From positions 1,802,904,967-1,802,968,966 of the forward strand of contig CM057450.1 of the NCBI GenBank assembly GCA_016271365.2: a stretch of DNA of 64,000 bases. Direction: 5' to 3'. How positions within the stretch are numbered: the first letter of the stretch is position 1; each line of letters starts with the position of its first letter. The notes under the pieces are model-generated. The model made no database searches. It was not told the origin of the DNA and saw nothing but the letters and a program-made list of their open reading frames with translations. Source of the DNA: Neoceratodus forsteri. Taxonomy: Eukaryota; Chordata; Ceratodontiformes; Ceratodontidae. Positions 31,108 to 41,019 of this stretch are shown here, one piece after another. Position numbers and translations under genes: made by a program.

Positions 31108-31190
31108 ACAAGCAGAACTCTGGCATCTGCTTGTCCCTACATAAAAAATGGTAGTCCGGGACGTCGGGCTATAGGATTTGTCAAGCCCTG

Positions 31191-31937
31191 CTGCCCTGTC
31201 ACAATAACAACTTCTCCTTCACTTCTTTTCAATTCAAAGAGATAGAAGACCTCCTACTCCACTTTGACATAAAAAACGGTGCCGGTGCTGATGGCATAGG
31301 CCCATGCTTCCTTAAAGTTGGTTCCCAGTTTCTAACAGCCCCTATATGGCACCTATTTAATCTTTCTATCAGCATTGGCACAGTACCCAACATTTGGAAA
31401 ACAGTGCAGGTACTCCCACCTTTCAAATCTGGTGACCCTACAGACCAAAACAATTATCGCCCTATCTCCATCCTGCCACTCCTATCTAAACTCCTCAACG
31501 CCCAATTGAGAGACTACCTCGAAAAACAACCTAGTAAACCCTGCCCAATCTGGTGTTAGACTTGCCCATAGTACCACCTCGCCCTTGCTGTCCCAAATGA
31601 CTGGCTTCTCAATGGACAAGAGGCAAGTCACAGATGTCGCTCTTTCTGGACCTGAGCAAAGCATTTGACACTGTTGACCATACTTTGCTCCTGGATATGC
31701 TGCAATGGCATGGCATCTCTGGTCCGCATTGTCATGGTTCAATAGCTACCTGACAGACAGATTACAAAAGGTGAGCGATATGGCTCCCTTTCCCCACTTC
31801 TTCCTCTCACCAGAGGAGTTCCGAGGCTCTATCTTTGGAGTTCTCTCTTCATGATTTATATAAATACCATTGGAGATAATATCTCTAAAGCAAAATTACT
31901 TCTGTTCGCAGATGACACGGTAATATACCTTTCCAAC
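31191..31937 (+). mobile_element. L2-like LINE, RT segment (continues after hAT; cut by C1)
   Basis: The RT palm reads DIKNGAGADGIGPCFLKVGS near 31270, then PPFKSGDPTDQNNYRPISIL near 31422, a classic non-LTR RT motif order. After several stops it continues with INTIGDNISKAKLLLFADDT near 31862-31920, the FADD catalytic box, then VIYLSNPS. It stops at AAC (31935-31937) where DIRS C1 begins. The rest of the LINE is not in the window. The YRPISILP and FADDT context fits the L2/jockey side of LINEs better than CR1. Confidence 0.75.
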
Positions 31938-31951
31938 CCCAGTAATGTTCA

Positions 31952-32097
31952 GGATATTCATATCTTTGTGCAGTCAGCCTGGTGTGTTGGACTGCACGGA
32001 GAGATGGAACACATGCAAATGATGGAATTCTTTGCACGTGAGCATCTTTCAAATACTGCCTCTACCAACTATAGTGTTCTAAACCCTTCAGATTTTT
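31952..32097 (+). repeat. C1 left inverted terminal repeat
   Basis: It runs from ATATTCATATCTTTGTGCAG to TTCAGATTT. It is the reverse complement of 49447-49589, with shared GATGGAACACATGCAAATGA and complement. Confidence 0.87.
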
Positions 32098-32563
32098 CTC
32101 TCTGCCTGAAAGTCTGGCCGCTGGGTTAAGCCCTCTTTCGCATGAAGAAAGATAAAAAAAATCAGCAAAACCTTAAATATATTTAATTTCATTTACTGCC
32201 TCTACTGATTGTCAGTTTAGATCTAGTTTATTGTTAAAGTAGTTGTTTTTCTCGGTTCCTCACGGTTGTTATTGTGATCCGTAAGGGATCAGAGTTAGTT
32301 TAGTTTAATTTGGGTTCTCTGACTAAAGAACCTATATAATTATCGCTAAATTTTTGGTCCTTACAAACTTTATTTGTAACTGTTCTTATCGGTTACAGAA
32401 CCGCTGAACCAGTTCATATTTCATCTCCCTGTTCGGTTCCTCCGTTCCCTATCGGATCCGGAACCAACTGCAAAAAAAAAAAAAAAAAATTTTTTAAAAC
32501 TGTTTAAATAACCGCAGCAGTATCTATTATTTACGGTGTGCTGTTTTCCTCTTGCTTTTCACC
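32098..32563 (+). promoter_or_regulatory. C1 leader with CGGTT/AACCG motifs and an A/T run
   Basis: The leader precedes the gag ATG. CGGTT, CGGTTCC, AACCG and GGAACC recur between about 32250 and 32465. An A18-type run followed by T6 lies at about 32471-32495. The motif is shared with the B and D leaders although the rest of the leader differs. Confidence 0.45.
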
Positions 32564-34722
32564 ATGGCAGGAAACCTAAGAAGAGAACTGGGGAGCCGGG
32601 TTTAAAAACTGTTTAAAGTGTGGAGATGTTTGCCAGGGCAGACAGAGGCACACCTTATGTGTAGCTTGTCAGGGTTTTGAAACTTCTGGACCAGGAACGT
32701 GAGATATGTAAAACTTTTCTGGATAAAACTGTGGAAAAGCACCTTGAACGGCTCAATAAAACGTTTCCTAGGAGTCCCTCAGTCTCTGACCAGTTGACAC
32801 CCCAGTCTGTTGTGGCTGAACCCACAAGATACTAACAACAACAAAAATGGAAAGGGACCTGGGGGTAGTCATATCAGATGACCTAAAGGTGGGCAAGCAA
32901 TGTGAGAAGGCAGCAAGGAGGGCTGGGGGGATACTGGGATGCATAGGGAGAGGCATCACCAGTAGAAAACAGGAAGTTATTATCCCTCTGTACAGACAGC
33001 TGGTGAGACCCCATCTGGAGTACTGTGTGCAGTTCTGGAGACCCAATCTCCGCAAAGACATAGACAGGATGGAAGCTGTCCAGAGGAGGGCAACTAAAAT
33101 GGTGCAGGGTCTGCACCGGAAGACATATGAAGAGAGACTTAAGGAGCTTAATATGTATAGCCTCGAGGAAAGGAGGGAGAGGGGGGACATGATAGAAACT
33201 TTCAAGTACCTCAAGGGAATCAACAAAGTCCAAGAGGGTAGCATCTTTCAAAAATGAGGTGTGCAAGAACAAGAGGGCACAATTTGAAGATAGAGGGGGG
33301 CTCAGAGGTAATTTAAGGAAGTATTTTTCACAGAGAGGGTTGTGGATGGCATGGAATGGCTTCCGGAGGAGGTTGTGGAGTCAAAATCAGTGGTGGAATT
33401 CAAGCATGCATGGGATAGTCATAAGGCAATTCTGGGGGTGGGGTAGAAAGAAGTAGGCTGCTGGTTAACTAGGATCTGCAGTTTATCCAGTAGGTAGGAA
33501 ATGGGCAGACTGGTGGCCAAGCGTCCTTATCTGTCATTAACTCTGTGTTTCTATGTTTTATGTTACCCTGCCCTGATACGGGCGAAAAAGGGCAAAAGAG
33601 GAAAAGAACCGCTGACCTCCGGTTCCCTCAAAGAAAACAAAGAAACTTAAACATGCAGAACCCTCTCCTGTTAACCCAGGGACTTCTGCACAGGTGTCTG
33701 TTATGCTCAGCTCAGGAGATAGCTCAGGCGTTCAAAATTATTCAGGCTCTGCAGAGCATCATCCCTCAGCCTCCTGCCCCCTCACAGGGTCCCCAGGTTG
33801 CTAGTACTGTGTTGCCGTCTGCACCACAGCAACTACATTTTGAAGAGGATGATGATGAGCCTTATGAGGAGGACGAACCTATCCCTCCAGAGGTGTCCCC
33901 TGAGCAAGATTTTGGCTTGCCTCCCAGGGTATCTGAGGATTTTTCCTCCCATTTTTCCTTTGTAAGGAAAATGGCAGCTGCCTTAGATGTCGCCACAACA
34001 GAGCAAGTGGAGGGTGAGAAGGAAATTGAGTACCTTAATAAGATGGGTTTAACACCCGCAAAGGCCCTCCTCCTCCCAGTATATACATTTTTTAAGAAGG
34101 ATGCTATGAAGCTCCTGCAGACCCCTAATTCTATTCCTCCAATAGACAGGAGAATAGACAAAAAGTCTCAGTTGGATAGGGAGGCAGCTGACTTCCTTCT
34201 CCCATCCTGACCATCAGCGAGTAATACAACAGGCAGCCTGTGATAAAGTTAAAGTCCCTCTGTCCTCACACTCACTGGACAAGGACTCCAGAAAATTGGA
34301 CAGTATGGCCAAAAAAGGCTATTTGTCAGCCTCACTGGCCATGAGACAGGCTACTTTCCAAGCTTATGCTACCCAGTGTCAGAAATCCCTGTGGCAGTCT
34401 GTACTGGCAATGTCCATGAAGGCCACCTCATCCTTGTCAGATGACCTGGCTGAAACTGCCAGGTTTGGGCTAGAGGCGGCTAAGTACCAGTTCCAAATGG
34501 CTGCTGATCTAAATGACACTGCAGCCAGATGGATGGCTAACACAGTGGCTCAGAGGAGGTTTGCTTGGCTTAGGGCTACAAACCTCACTCAGGATACCCA
34601 ATCGAAGGCCCTGGATTTTCCATTAGAAGGAAATTTGCTTTTTGGGGAATCCACGGTGGCCTATATGAAAAAGGTGGATGAGTATAAGGCTACTTACAGA
34701 AGTAACTCTGCCAGAGACTGAG
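32564..34722 (+). pseudogene. C1 gag, split by a CR1 fragment
   Basis: ATG 32564 opens a damaged N-terminus. In a shifted frame it reads CGDVC-, then RQRHTLCVACQGF, the DIRS gag zinc motif. After the CR1 insert, gag resumes near 33558. A 221-codon frame contains AQAFKIIQALQSI near 33724, the acidic EEDDDEPYEEDEP near 33846, EVSPEQDFGLPPRVSEDFSS (33892-33951) and HFSFVRKMAAALDV. Another frame, 34296-34721, reads MDSMAKKGYLSASLAMRQAT, then QDTQSKALDFPLEGNLLFGE and YMKKVDEYKATYRS. These blocks match the B and D gag order. A Gly/Arg-rich tail follows to about 34920. Confidence 0.8.
32828..33557 (+). mobile_element. CR1-like LINE 3' fragment in C1 gag
   Basis: It is truncated at its 5' side at GATACTAACAACAACAAAAA and covers the end of the RT-containing ORF2. 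A 136-codon frame (32847-33257) reads MERDLGVVISDDLKVGKQCE, then PLYRQLVRPHLEYCVQFWRP and RMEAVQRRATKMVQGLH. The 3' untranslated part ends GTGTTTCTATGTTT near 33557. The same text occurs at 53690-54420, so this is a 5'-truncated insertion of the same family. No clear target duplication is seen. Confidence 0.88.
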
Positions 34723-34974
34723 CTTCTTCATCCATCAGGCCCTATGGAAGGGGGGGGGCCAGGGGTCGCTCTTTCATGACAGGACCTCTTTTTCCAGCCA
34801 GTAGCATGCCCCAATACTAGCAGTACCCCCAACAGGGCTACTCTAGGGGTAGGGGTAGAAGGGGCTGTAGACGAGGGTCTCAGGCACAACCTCAATCCCA
34901 GCCTCAACAGAACCCCTGAGATGCAGGCCGCCTCCTCCCTACCTGTCAGAGGCAGTCTGTCCCATTTCCTCCAT

Positions 34975-35490
34975 CTTTGGTCAACCATCATCACAGACAA
35001 GTGTGTTGGAGTGTAGTGGGCAAAGGTTTGTCTCTGGACTTCAAATTTCTTTCTCAGAACAATTCCAGGGTTTCTATCTCCTCCCATAGCACAGACTTCA
35101 TTGCTAGAGGCAGAGGTTCAGAAGCTGCTACAGCTCAGAGCAGTGGAGCCAGTTCCTAAAACCCTGAGAGGAAGCGGTATTTACTCCAGATACTTCCTAA
35201 CAACAAAGAAAAATGGGGAGTGGCGGCCAATTTTAGATCTCAGAGCTTTAAACAACCACCTGAAAAAGCCAAAGTTCAAAATGGTAACTGACTGGCTGGC
35301 ATCTCTGTGCTTACAAGACGCCTATTTTCACATCCCCATAAAAGAATCTTTCAGGAAATATCTCGGATTCATCAGGTCATTATCAGTTTGCATCCCTGCC
35401 CTTTGGCCTTTCCTCGGCACCAAGGGTGTTTACAAAATGCCTAGCAAGTGTGGTGGCATTTCTTCGAAGACAGGGAGTGACTGATCTTCC
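34975..35490 (+). pseudogene. C1 pol, RT N-terminal part
   Basis: In-frame text from 35101 is SLLEAEVQKLLQLRAVEPV-like, then GSGIYSRYFLTTKKNGEWRP and ILDLRALNNHLKKPKFKMVT. About 40 bases are missing relative to D2 after KMVT, and motif A reads LCLQDAYFHIPI, so the first catalytic aspartate is cysteine. The frame then shifts, and KGVYKMPSKCGG is out-of-frame FTKCLASVVAF. It is cut by DIRS-E at GATCTTCC (35484-35490), immediately before the YLDD codons. Confidence 0.85.
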
Positions 35491-35498
35491 TGGACCTA

Positions 35499-35672
35499 AG
35501 TCTCCACCACTCATTCCCACTAGTGGGATTAGGGCCGGAGGCACTAGGACCCATCAGGAGCAAACTTTTTGCTGGAGGGTGGCGAGAGATGGCGCCCACG
35601 AGACCTGGCGCCCATGAGCGCTGCGGCTCGGCGGTGCTGACTTCTTCGGCGCCGACCCTCCAACCGCCTCAG
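35499..35672 (+). repeat. E left inverted terminal repeat
   Basis: It runs from AGTCTCCACCACTCATTCC to CAACCGCCTCAG and is the reverse complement of 40793-40973, with matching GGCGCCGACC / GGTCGGCGCCG and GTGGGATTAGGGCCGGAG / complement blocks. Confidence 0.85.
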
Positions 35673-35880
35673 TTCCTTTTTCCCGCCTCGCCGAAAAGCG
35701 CTTCAGTATACGACGCGCGCTTGTCGAGTCAAACTTCAAACTAGCGCTTAGTTTTCAGTTTGTTTTTTGTAACATTATCACGATAGTAGTATCGCTTAAT
35801 TTTATTCTATTTCAAAATTTTTCTAATATCTTAAATTTAACTTACTTGAAGAAGTCTCGCCTCATTTGACGGAGTCAACC

Positions 35881-37850
35881 ATGAGCAGGTCAGGTGACGG
35901 TAGGGAGACTTGTGATGAAAGCTGTTCAGTCAGCCGGCTGGGTCCGTCAACCTCCTTCTCAAGAAACTCAGCGGGTTCCGACTAACGGTCAGTCCGATGC
36001 TCGGGGATGGGCGGTCCCCGTCAGGCATAAAATAAGCGGTGCTTTCACGGCACCGTTCGCCTCGAGCCTTCTTCGCCCACAGGTCAAAAAGAGAAGGCAT
36101 CTCGCAGGTCGCCTCTGGTATGTCTGCGCTCGACGGTCGGTTATCATTGCTAGTTGCCGGTCTCCTCTTCGAGTCGCCAACTTCTGGTAATCGCCGCCTC
36201 GACATCGGAGCCCTCCCCGCCTATAGGTAGGGCTCCAGATGAGCAGTTTCATCAGTGGGCCTCTATGGAGCGATGGGCTGGAGGTTGGTTCTTCTGCCTG
36301 GCTCGGTTGCCTCGAGCCTCGGGCCCCTCCGGCGATCAGGTAGGGCGGTTGACCTTCCTAGTCGCGCGGCTTCTTCGGTGCCTGCGACCGTGCTTAGGTG
36401 TTTCCCTCACATGGCTGCGCGCGAGGGGCCACACCGATGCCCTTATCTCCTGGTTTTGTTTCCTCCTCTTGCTTTCCAGGTTCCTGGGCTTTTCCGGCGC
36501 CTTCGCGGAGTTCGTTGGCTTGTCGGCGCCGCTGGTGCCGGTGGGTTCATGGAGCCGCCCGCGGGCGCCGCTTGATCTGGCGGGCGCCTGCCGGGCAAAG
36601 CCGGGTTATCGGGCGCGCTGCAAAGGCGCCGCCGCTGGCTTTGGCGAGCTCGTGGTGCGCGCCGCTGGCGATGTTGCAGCGCGCTGGCTGCCGGGCGGGC
36701 CAGTGGTGTGGCGCCTGCCGGGCTTGGTGGCGCTGCTGGCTTTGGTGTGGCGCCGGCGCGCTGGCCGGCTTGGCGGCGGCTGCCATGCGCCTGTGCCTGG
36801 TTGGGCCAAGGGCGCTGTCATGCGCCGCTTGGGGGTTTTGCGGTGCCGCTGGGGCTGCTACTTGGCGCTGTGGTGCTCTCCTTGCGCCGCTTCTTCGCGC
36901 TTTGCTGCCTCGGGCGCTGGGTCCTCGGACTCTCCTTGTTTTTCTGATATTCTCCTCTCCTAATTTTCATTCCTTCCTGTCCAAACAGTCCTTTCTGGAC
37001 CATCAGGAGATGATGTTGAGCCTGACCCAGACCTTCAAGTTGGGTGATGAAGTGAGGAAACAGGACTTCTTTTGCTACAGAGCCTGTGGTCGAGGACCTG
37101 TCCTTAAGTCTCTGTTGAAGAACCTGAGATCCACTCTTCTCTCCAGACTACAGACATCGATCCTGGGAAGATATTAAGACTCAGTACCTTCATGCTTCGG
37201 AGATCCCTACGGATTTGACCTCCGATCCAGTTTCCTTCTCGAGACGCTGTCTCAAATGGTATGGAATAATCCTGCTCTAATCATTCAGTGGCTAACCATT
37301 GATAAGAAGTATTCAGCTCCCAAGGATCGCCCATATTTTAGGCATCCCAAGCATTTATGGATCCTATTGTAGTCCTGGCAGAGAATGACAAGGTCGTTTT
37401 CCTCAAACTACTTCAGCTCTTACTCTATTAACAAAGAGTCTCGTAAGATTGATACATTAGGTAAGAGAGTCTTGCTGCCTCCACTCTAAGTATGCGTATT
37501 GCCAGTTATCAAGGCTATTTTTCTCAGTATGAGTATATCCTGTGGCACTCTATGAAAAGAATGGTTGAAGCTCTTCCAGATTCGACTCCAAGTCAGAGCT
37601 CTATTGACCGTTACTAGAGGTATTGAATCCAATAACCAACAAGTCAGTCGCTATGGACGCTGACACTGCTCTCGCCTCAGCTGCTGCAGGATTTGTACTG
37701 ACGCCATTCCTGGCTGCGCTCTTCGGGCTCACGTAAGGATGCTCAGCAGCAGGTAATGGCGCTGCCTTTGATGGCACCTCATCTTTTCGGCCTCAGGTGG
37801 AGCAAAGCCTAGAAGCCTCCTAAAGACTAGATCGCCATTAAATTGGCTCA
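35881..37850 (+). pseudogene. E gag-like region, frame-broken, with GC-rich middle
   Basis: ATG 35881 starts MSRSGDGRETCDESCSVS and a stop follows within about 35 codons. The middle (36290-36950) is strongly GC-rich and yields Ala/Arg/Gly/Leu-rich open frames in several frames that resemble nothing known. From 37420, SRKIDTLGKR corresponds to the SRKIDAM or SKKLDYA helix block of other DIRS gags, and MDADTALASAAAGF-like text follows near 37655. I call it gag from its place between leader and RT. A specific protein fold is not shown. Confidence 0.5.
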
Positions 37851-38164
37851 GAACTCCCCTGCCCCTCTCGCTGGGCATACGAACAGACGCCAGTTTCTTA
37901 GTCTCAGTCCTTTCGAGGCAGAAGCAGGAAGCTCCATAAAAGCCAACCTGCCCAACCTCAGAAGAAGACGAGCAGCGTTTAGGGCCCAAAGCCCCAGCGC
38001 CCACCTTATGAGTTGTGCGGCCCAAGTTCCATCCACACTGCCCGAGATGGAACTCTTCCTCCTGGAGGATCGTCTAATGTACTCTACAACGAGGGAAGTC
38101 CATAACTTCAGACAATGGGTCCTTCGGATAATTCATGCAGGGTTACTCCTCTCAATTCCCCCAA

Positions 38165-39405
38165 ATTGTTCTTCCCAGACGACAACCCAGGTTGTCGGCT
38201 TCTCAGTCAGACCTCCTCACCGCTGAGATCGAGGGCCTTCTGAACAACAGGGCAATAGAACTGGTGCCCCCGCGTTTGCGGAACACAGGTTCTACTCCCA
38301 TTTCTTTCTGGTTCCAAAGAAAACTGGGGGATGCGCCCATTCTAGACCTCAGAAAGCTGAACAAATTCCTCCCCAGGAGAAATTCAAATGATTTCCATGT
38401 ACCTTGTTACCTTGCTGCATCAGGACGACTGGTTGATTCTCTGGATATGCAGGATGCACTTTGCATATCCTCCGCCCACCCGACCCACCGCAAGTTCCTC
38501 AGGTTTGTAGCTTTGGTCAGAAGACATCAGTTCAGAGTCCTGCCTTTGGGCTATCCTCGTGCTCTGAGTTTTCAAAGTGTTGTGCAGTTCTCAGCCGCCA
38601 TCTCAGGGAAGGCGGACTCGAGTCTTCCTCACCTGGACGATTGGCTTTCAGCAAGCCCTGCCCAGCCAAGTGACTTTGGAAGCGTGGCAACCACTTCGCC
38701 TTCACGCCCATGGGAGCTCTGCTGAATCTGAAAAATCCCAACTGCAGCCCTCCCAGAGGCTCCTTTTCTTAGGGACGCTGAGTCACCTTCCGCGAAGGCT
38801 TTCTTCCAGAGGACAGAAGACTCGCTACATCCTTCGATGGTCTGTTACATCGGGAGAACCAATCGTTACAGCTCTCTCGATGCAATGCGATGTTGGGTCT
38901 CATGGCGCCCTCGTGTTCACTGTACCCCTGGCCCGGTCGCATGAGAATCACCCAATGGATGTTCTCCACTCAGTGTCTCCTCCACCTCTCACCCCCAGTC
39001 TTATCCCATCAAGGTGACGCAACCCTTCTCAAGGTCTCTTACCTGGTGGTCTCAAGAGGCAATCTCCTCAAAGGGTTCCCTTGCTCTTCCGGACCATCAG
39101 ATCTCCATCACCACAGACGATCGCCACTGGGATGGGAGCTCACGTGTCTCTCCTCCACACTCAAGGTGTATGGACTCGCTCAATCTCATCTCCACATAAA
39201 TGTCTTGGAGGTGAGAGCGGTCCTCTATGCGATCCAAGCTCTGAAGGATGTCCTTGTCACAAGAACATTCTCCTTCAAACGGACAGCAAAGCTGATGTAT
39301 TACATCAACAAGCAAGGCGGTGCTCACTTATCCCTTTGCAGGAAGCAATGAGGGTATGGGAGTGGTGCTTGGAGCACGTCCACTTCCTTGCAAGTCAGTC
39401 TTGAC
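38165..39405 (+). pseudogene. E pol: RT and partial RNase H
   Basis: A 196-codon frame (38135-38725) reads SQSDLLTAEIEGLLNNRAIE, then FWFQRKLGDAPILDLRKLNK with one gap, and DSLDMQDALCI holding the motif A aspartate. HLDDWLSASPAQ near 38630 follows, where the YLDD tyrosine is histidine. RNase H is partial: ITTDDRHWDGSSR-type text near 39105 is shifted from TDASxxGWGAHV. HINVLEVRAVLYAIQALKDV (39196-39255) has the glutamate, and the TDSKADVLHQQ aspartate is near 39285. The RNase H end (ADALSR) and the whole MT-like domain are absent before YR begins near 39450, which points to an internal deletion. Confidence 0.78.
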
Positions 39406-39439
39406 CCAGGGTTCGTTGTCCATCCTAACTCTGAAATCA

Positions 39440-40440
39440 CTTCACCTTCATGCTTGGCCCTGAAGAGATAGAAGTGAATCGGGTTCAACGCCTCTCAGAG
39501 TCTCGAGCATCCTTCTGGCTGCTCGGGAGCCAGCCACATCGAAAACATACGATCCAAATGGGGCTGCTTCTGGTGCAAAGTCTCTTGGAACCCTTTTCCT
39601 GTCCTCCTGACAAGGTTCTGGAGTATCTTTGGACCCATTCAACTCAGGTCTTCAGTACTCCACAGTTAAAGTTCACCTTAGTGCCATCTCAGCTCCATGA
39701 GCTGGGTTTCATCCCTGACTCTGGCTCAGTTACCTATGGTGAAGAGATTTCTTAATGATTCTTCATACCAGACCCCTGTTGCCGTCCAGTTGCAGCCTGG
39801 GACATTAACCTGGTGCTGGACATGCTCACTCAGAAGCCTTCAACCCCTAGCTACCTGTGAGCTAAAATTTTACCTGGAAGACTGCCTCCTGGGGCCACAT
39901 TCTCACCCGCAGAGTCTCTGAGATACATGCCCTGGTTACAGACCCTCCGATACTGTCTTCCATAAAGACAAAGTAGTTCTCCGTGACTATCCAAAATTTC
40001 TTCCCAAGGTTGTGCCAGAATTCCATCTAAACCAACCTCTGGTACTTCCCGCTACTGCTAATTTCCAAAATGAAGGGAACGAGCTTTCATTCCTTGATGT
40101 TAAGAGAGCTTCTGTGTTCTATTTGACAGAACCCAGGATGTTCGCAAGACTCAACAACTTTTTGTTTCTTTCACGCGACGATCTGCCAATAACTTGTCGC
40201 TATCAGATGCATCTCCTCATGGTTAGTGGCATGCCTTCGATATTGCTACTCCATGGCTCAGGTTAAATTAGAAGGTAGAGTGTACGCCACTCTACTAGGG
40301 CGGTCGCGTATCCTGGCGGAAATTGCAATGTTCCAATTGCAGATATCTGCAACGGCCGCATCCTGGAGCTCAGTGCATACCTTCATAAGCACTATGCACT
40401 GGATGTTCTGCTAGAAGCATATCTGCATTCGGCAGAACCA
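39440..40440 (+). pseudogene. E tyrosine recombinase, frame-broken
   Basis: The core-binding region is in shifted frames: RVQRLSESRASFWL near 39484, PFSCPPDKVLEYLWTHSTQV (39592-39651) and LKFTLVPSQLHEL. The first catalytic arginine block is not cleanly visible near 39885. DKVVLRDYPKFLPKVVPEFH lies near 39966, and ELSFLDVKRASVFYLTE near 40081. HxxR is HSTRAVAY at 40288, intact, then VPIADICN and YLHKHYALDVLLEAY with the tyrosine codon at 40393-40395. The C-terminus is longer than in A or B. Confidence 0.8.
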
Positions 40441-40514
40441 TCCTTACGGGCTTGTTTCTCTAGACATGTGAGCTTGGCCTCCTGTCGCCTCTTTTTGGGG
40501 GATTATCAGCTTGG

Positions 40515-40612
40515 TACTCTCTCTGGAGTGAGGTAGACTGTATCCAGGAAGATAGGAAAAATCACGCACTCTGCCTGCACTTGATCTCTTGGACGAGTCT
40601 CCACCACTCATT
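40515..40612 (+). repeat. E internal complementary region, degraded
   Basis: The second half (CGAGTCTCCACCACTCATTC near 40593) is the reverse complement of the E right edge. The first half (GGAGTGAGGTAGACTG near 40525) is a weak reverse complement of the left edge. The match is poorer than in A, B or C. Confidence 0.65.
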
Positions 40613-40792
40613 CACACGCCCACCCTCCATCCCCCGAGCTCACCGCTGTTTGGTCTTCACCCTCAAATCTTTAGGGCTGTGAGGATTTCTTTACTGACCT
40701 CTTTACACGGGTCGCACGGACTATCTTATGTCCGTGTTTTAATGTTACAGTTACTTGACGTTAGTTGCGCCTGCACCTCCTTGGTAAAAGGT

Positions 40793-40973
40793 ACTGAGGC
40801 GGTTGGAGTGGTCGGCGCCGAGAAGGTCGTTACTGCCGAGCCGCAGCTCACGGGCGTCAGGAAGTCTCATGTGCGCCATCTCTCGCGCCTGACTCCTCCA
40901 GCAAAAAAGTTTGTTCTCGATGGGTCCTAGTGCTCCGGCCCTAATCCCACTAGTGTGGAATGAGTGGAGACTC
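40793..40973 (-). repeat. E right inverted terminal repeat
   Basis: It is the reverse complement of 35499-35672, from CTGAGGCGGTTGGAG to GAGTGGAGACT. Confidence 0.85.
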
Positions 40974-41019
40974 GCCAAGAAGATCTGGCATTACTTAGGA
41001 AATGAATTTTCTTTTTTCC

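Larger units (their letters stand above)
25539..31190 (-). mobile_element. hAT-superfamily DNA transposon (5.65 kb), inserted in the LINE
   Basis: The left end starts CAGGGCTACGACAAAT (25539). The right end, reverse complemented, starts CAGGGCTTGACAAAT (from 31190). The terminal inverted repeats therefore agree over about 15 bases with one gap and one change, and looser matches continue inside (GGACAAG near 25580 and its complement near 31108). LINE sequence stops at 25538 and resumes at 31191. A broken hAT transposase lies on the reverse strand (26196-28090, with a possible upstream exon to about 28430). The other half is non-coding and holds a tandem repeat, a MITE-like insert and microsatellites. 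The flanking 8-mers (25531-25538 TCTGACTG, 31191-31198 CTGCCCTG) share only CTG, so the target duplication is eroded or absent. Confidence 0.85.
35491..41019 (+). mobile_element. DIRS retrotransposon E (5.5 kb), inserted in C1 RT
   Basis: ITRs lie at 35499-35672 and 40793-40973, with a degraded ICR at about 40515-40612. Between them are a gag-like region with a very GC-rich segment, RT, a partial RNase H and a YR. C1 RT resumes after TTTTTTCC (41011-41019) with ATATCTGGATCG. The left boundary is uncertain by about 10 bases because the ICR predicts slightly more left-end sequence than is present. The family differs from A and B/C/D in gag and in YR text. Confidence 0.82.

Noticed and set aside
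36154..36963. 269-codon forward frame in the GC-rich segment as a possible captured host gene
   Set aside because: Several overlapping frames are equally open, composition is extreme, and no motif is recognised. It is kept only as a GC-rich part of E gag.
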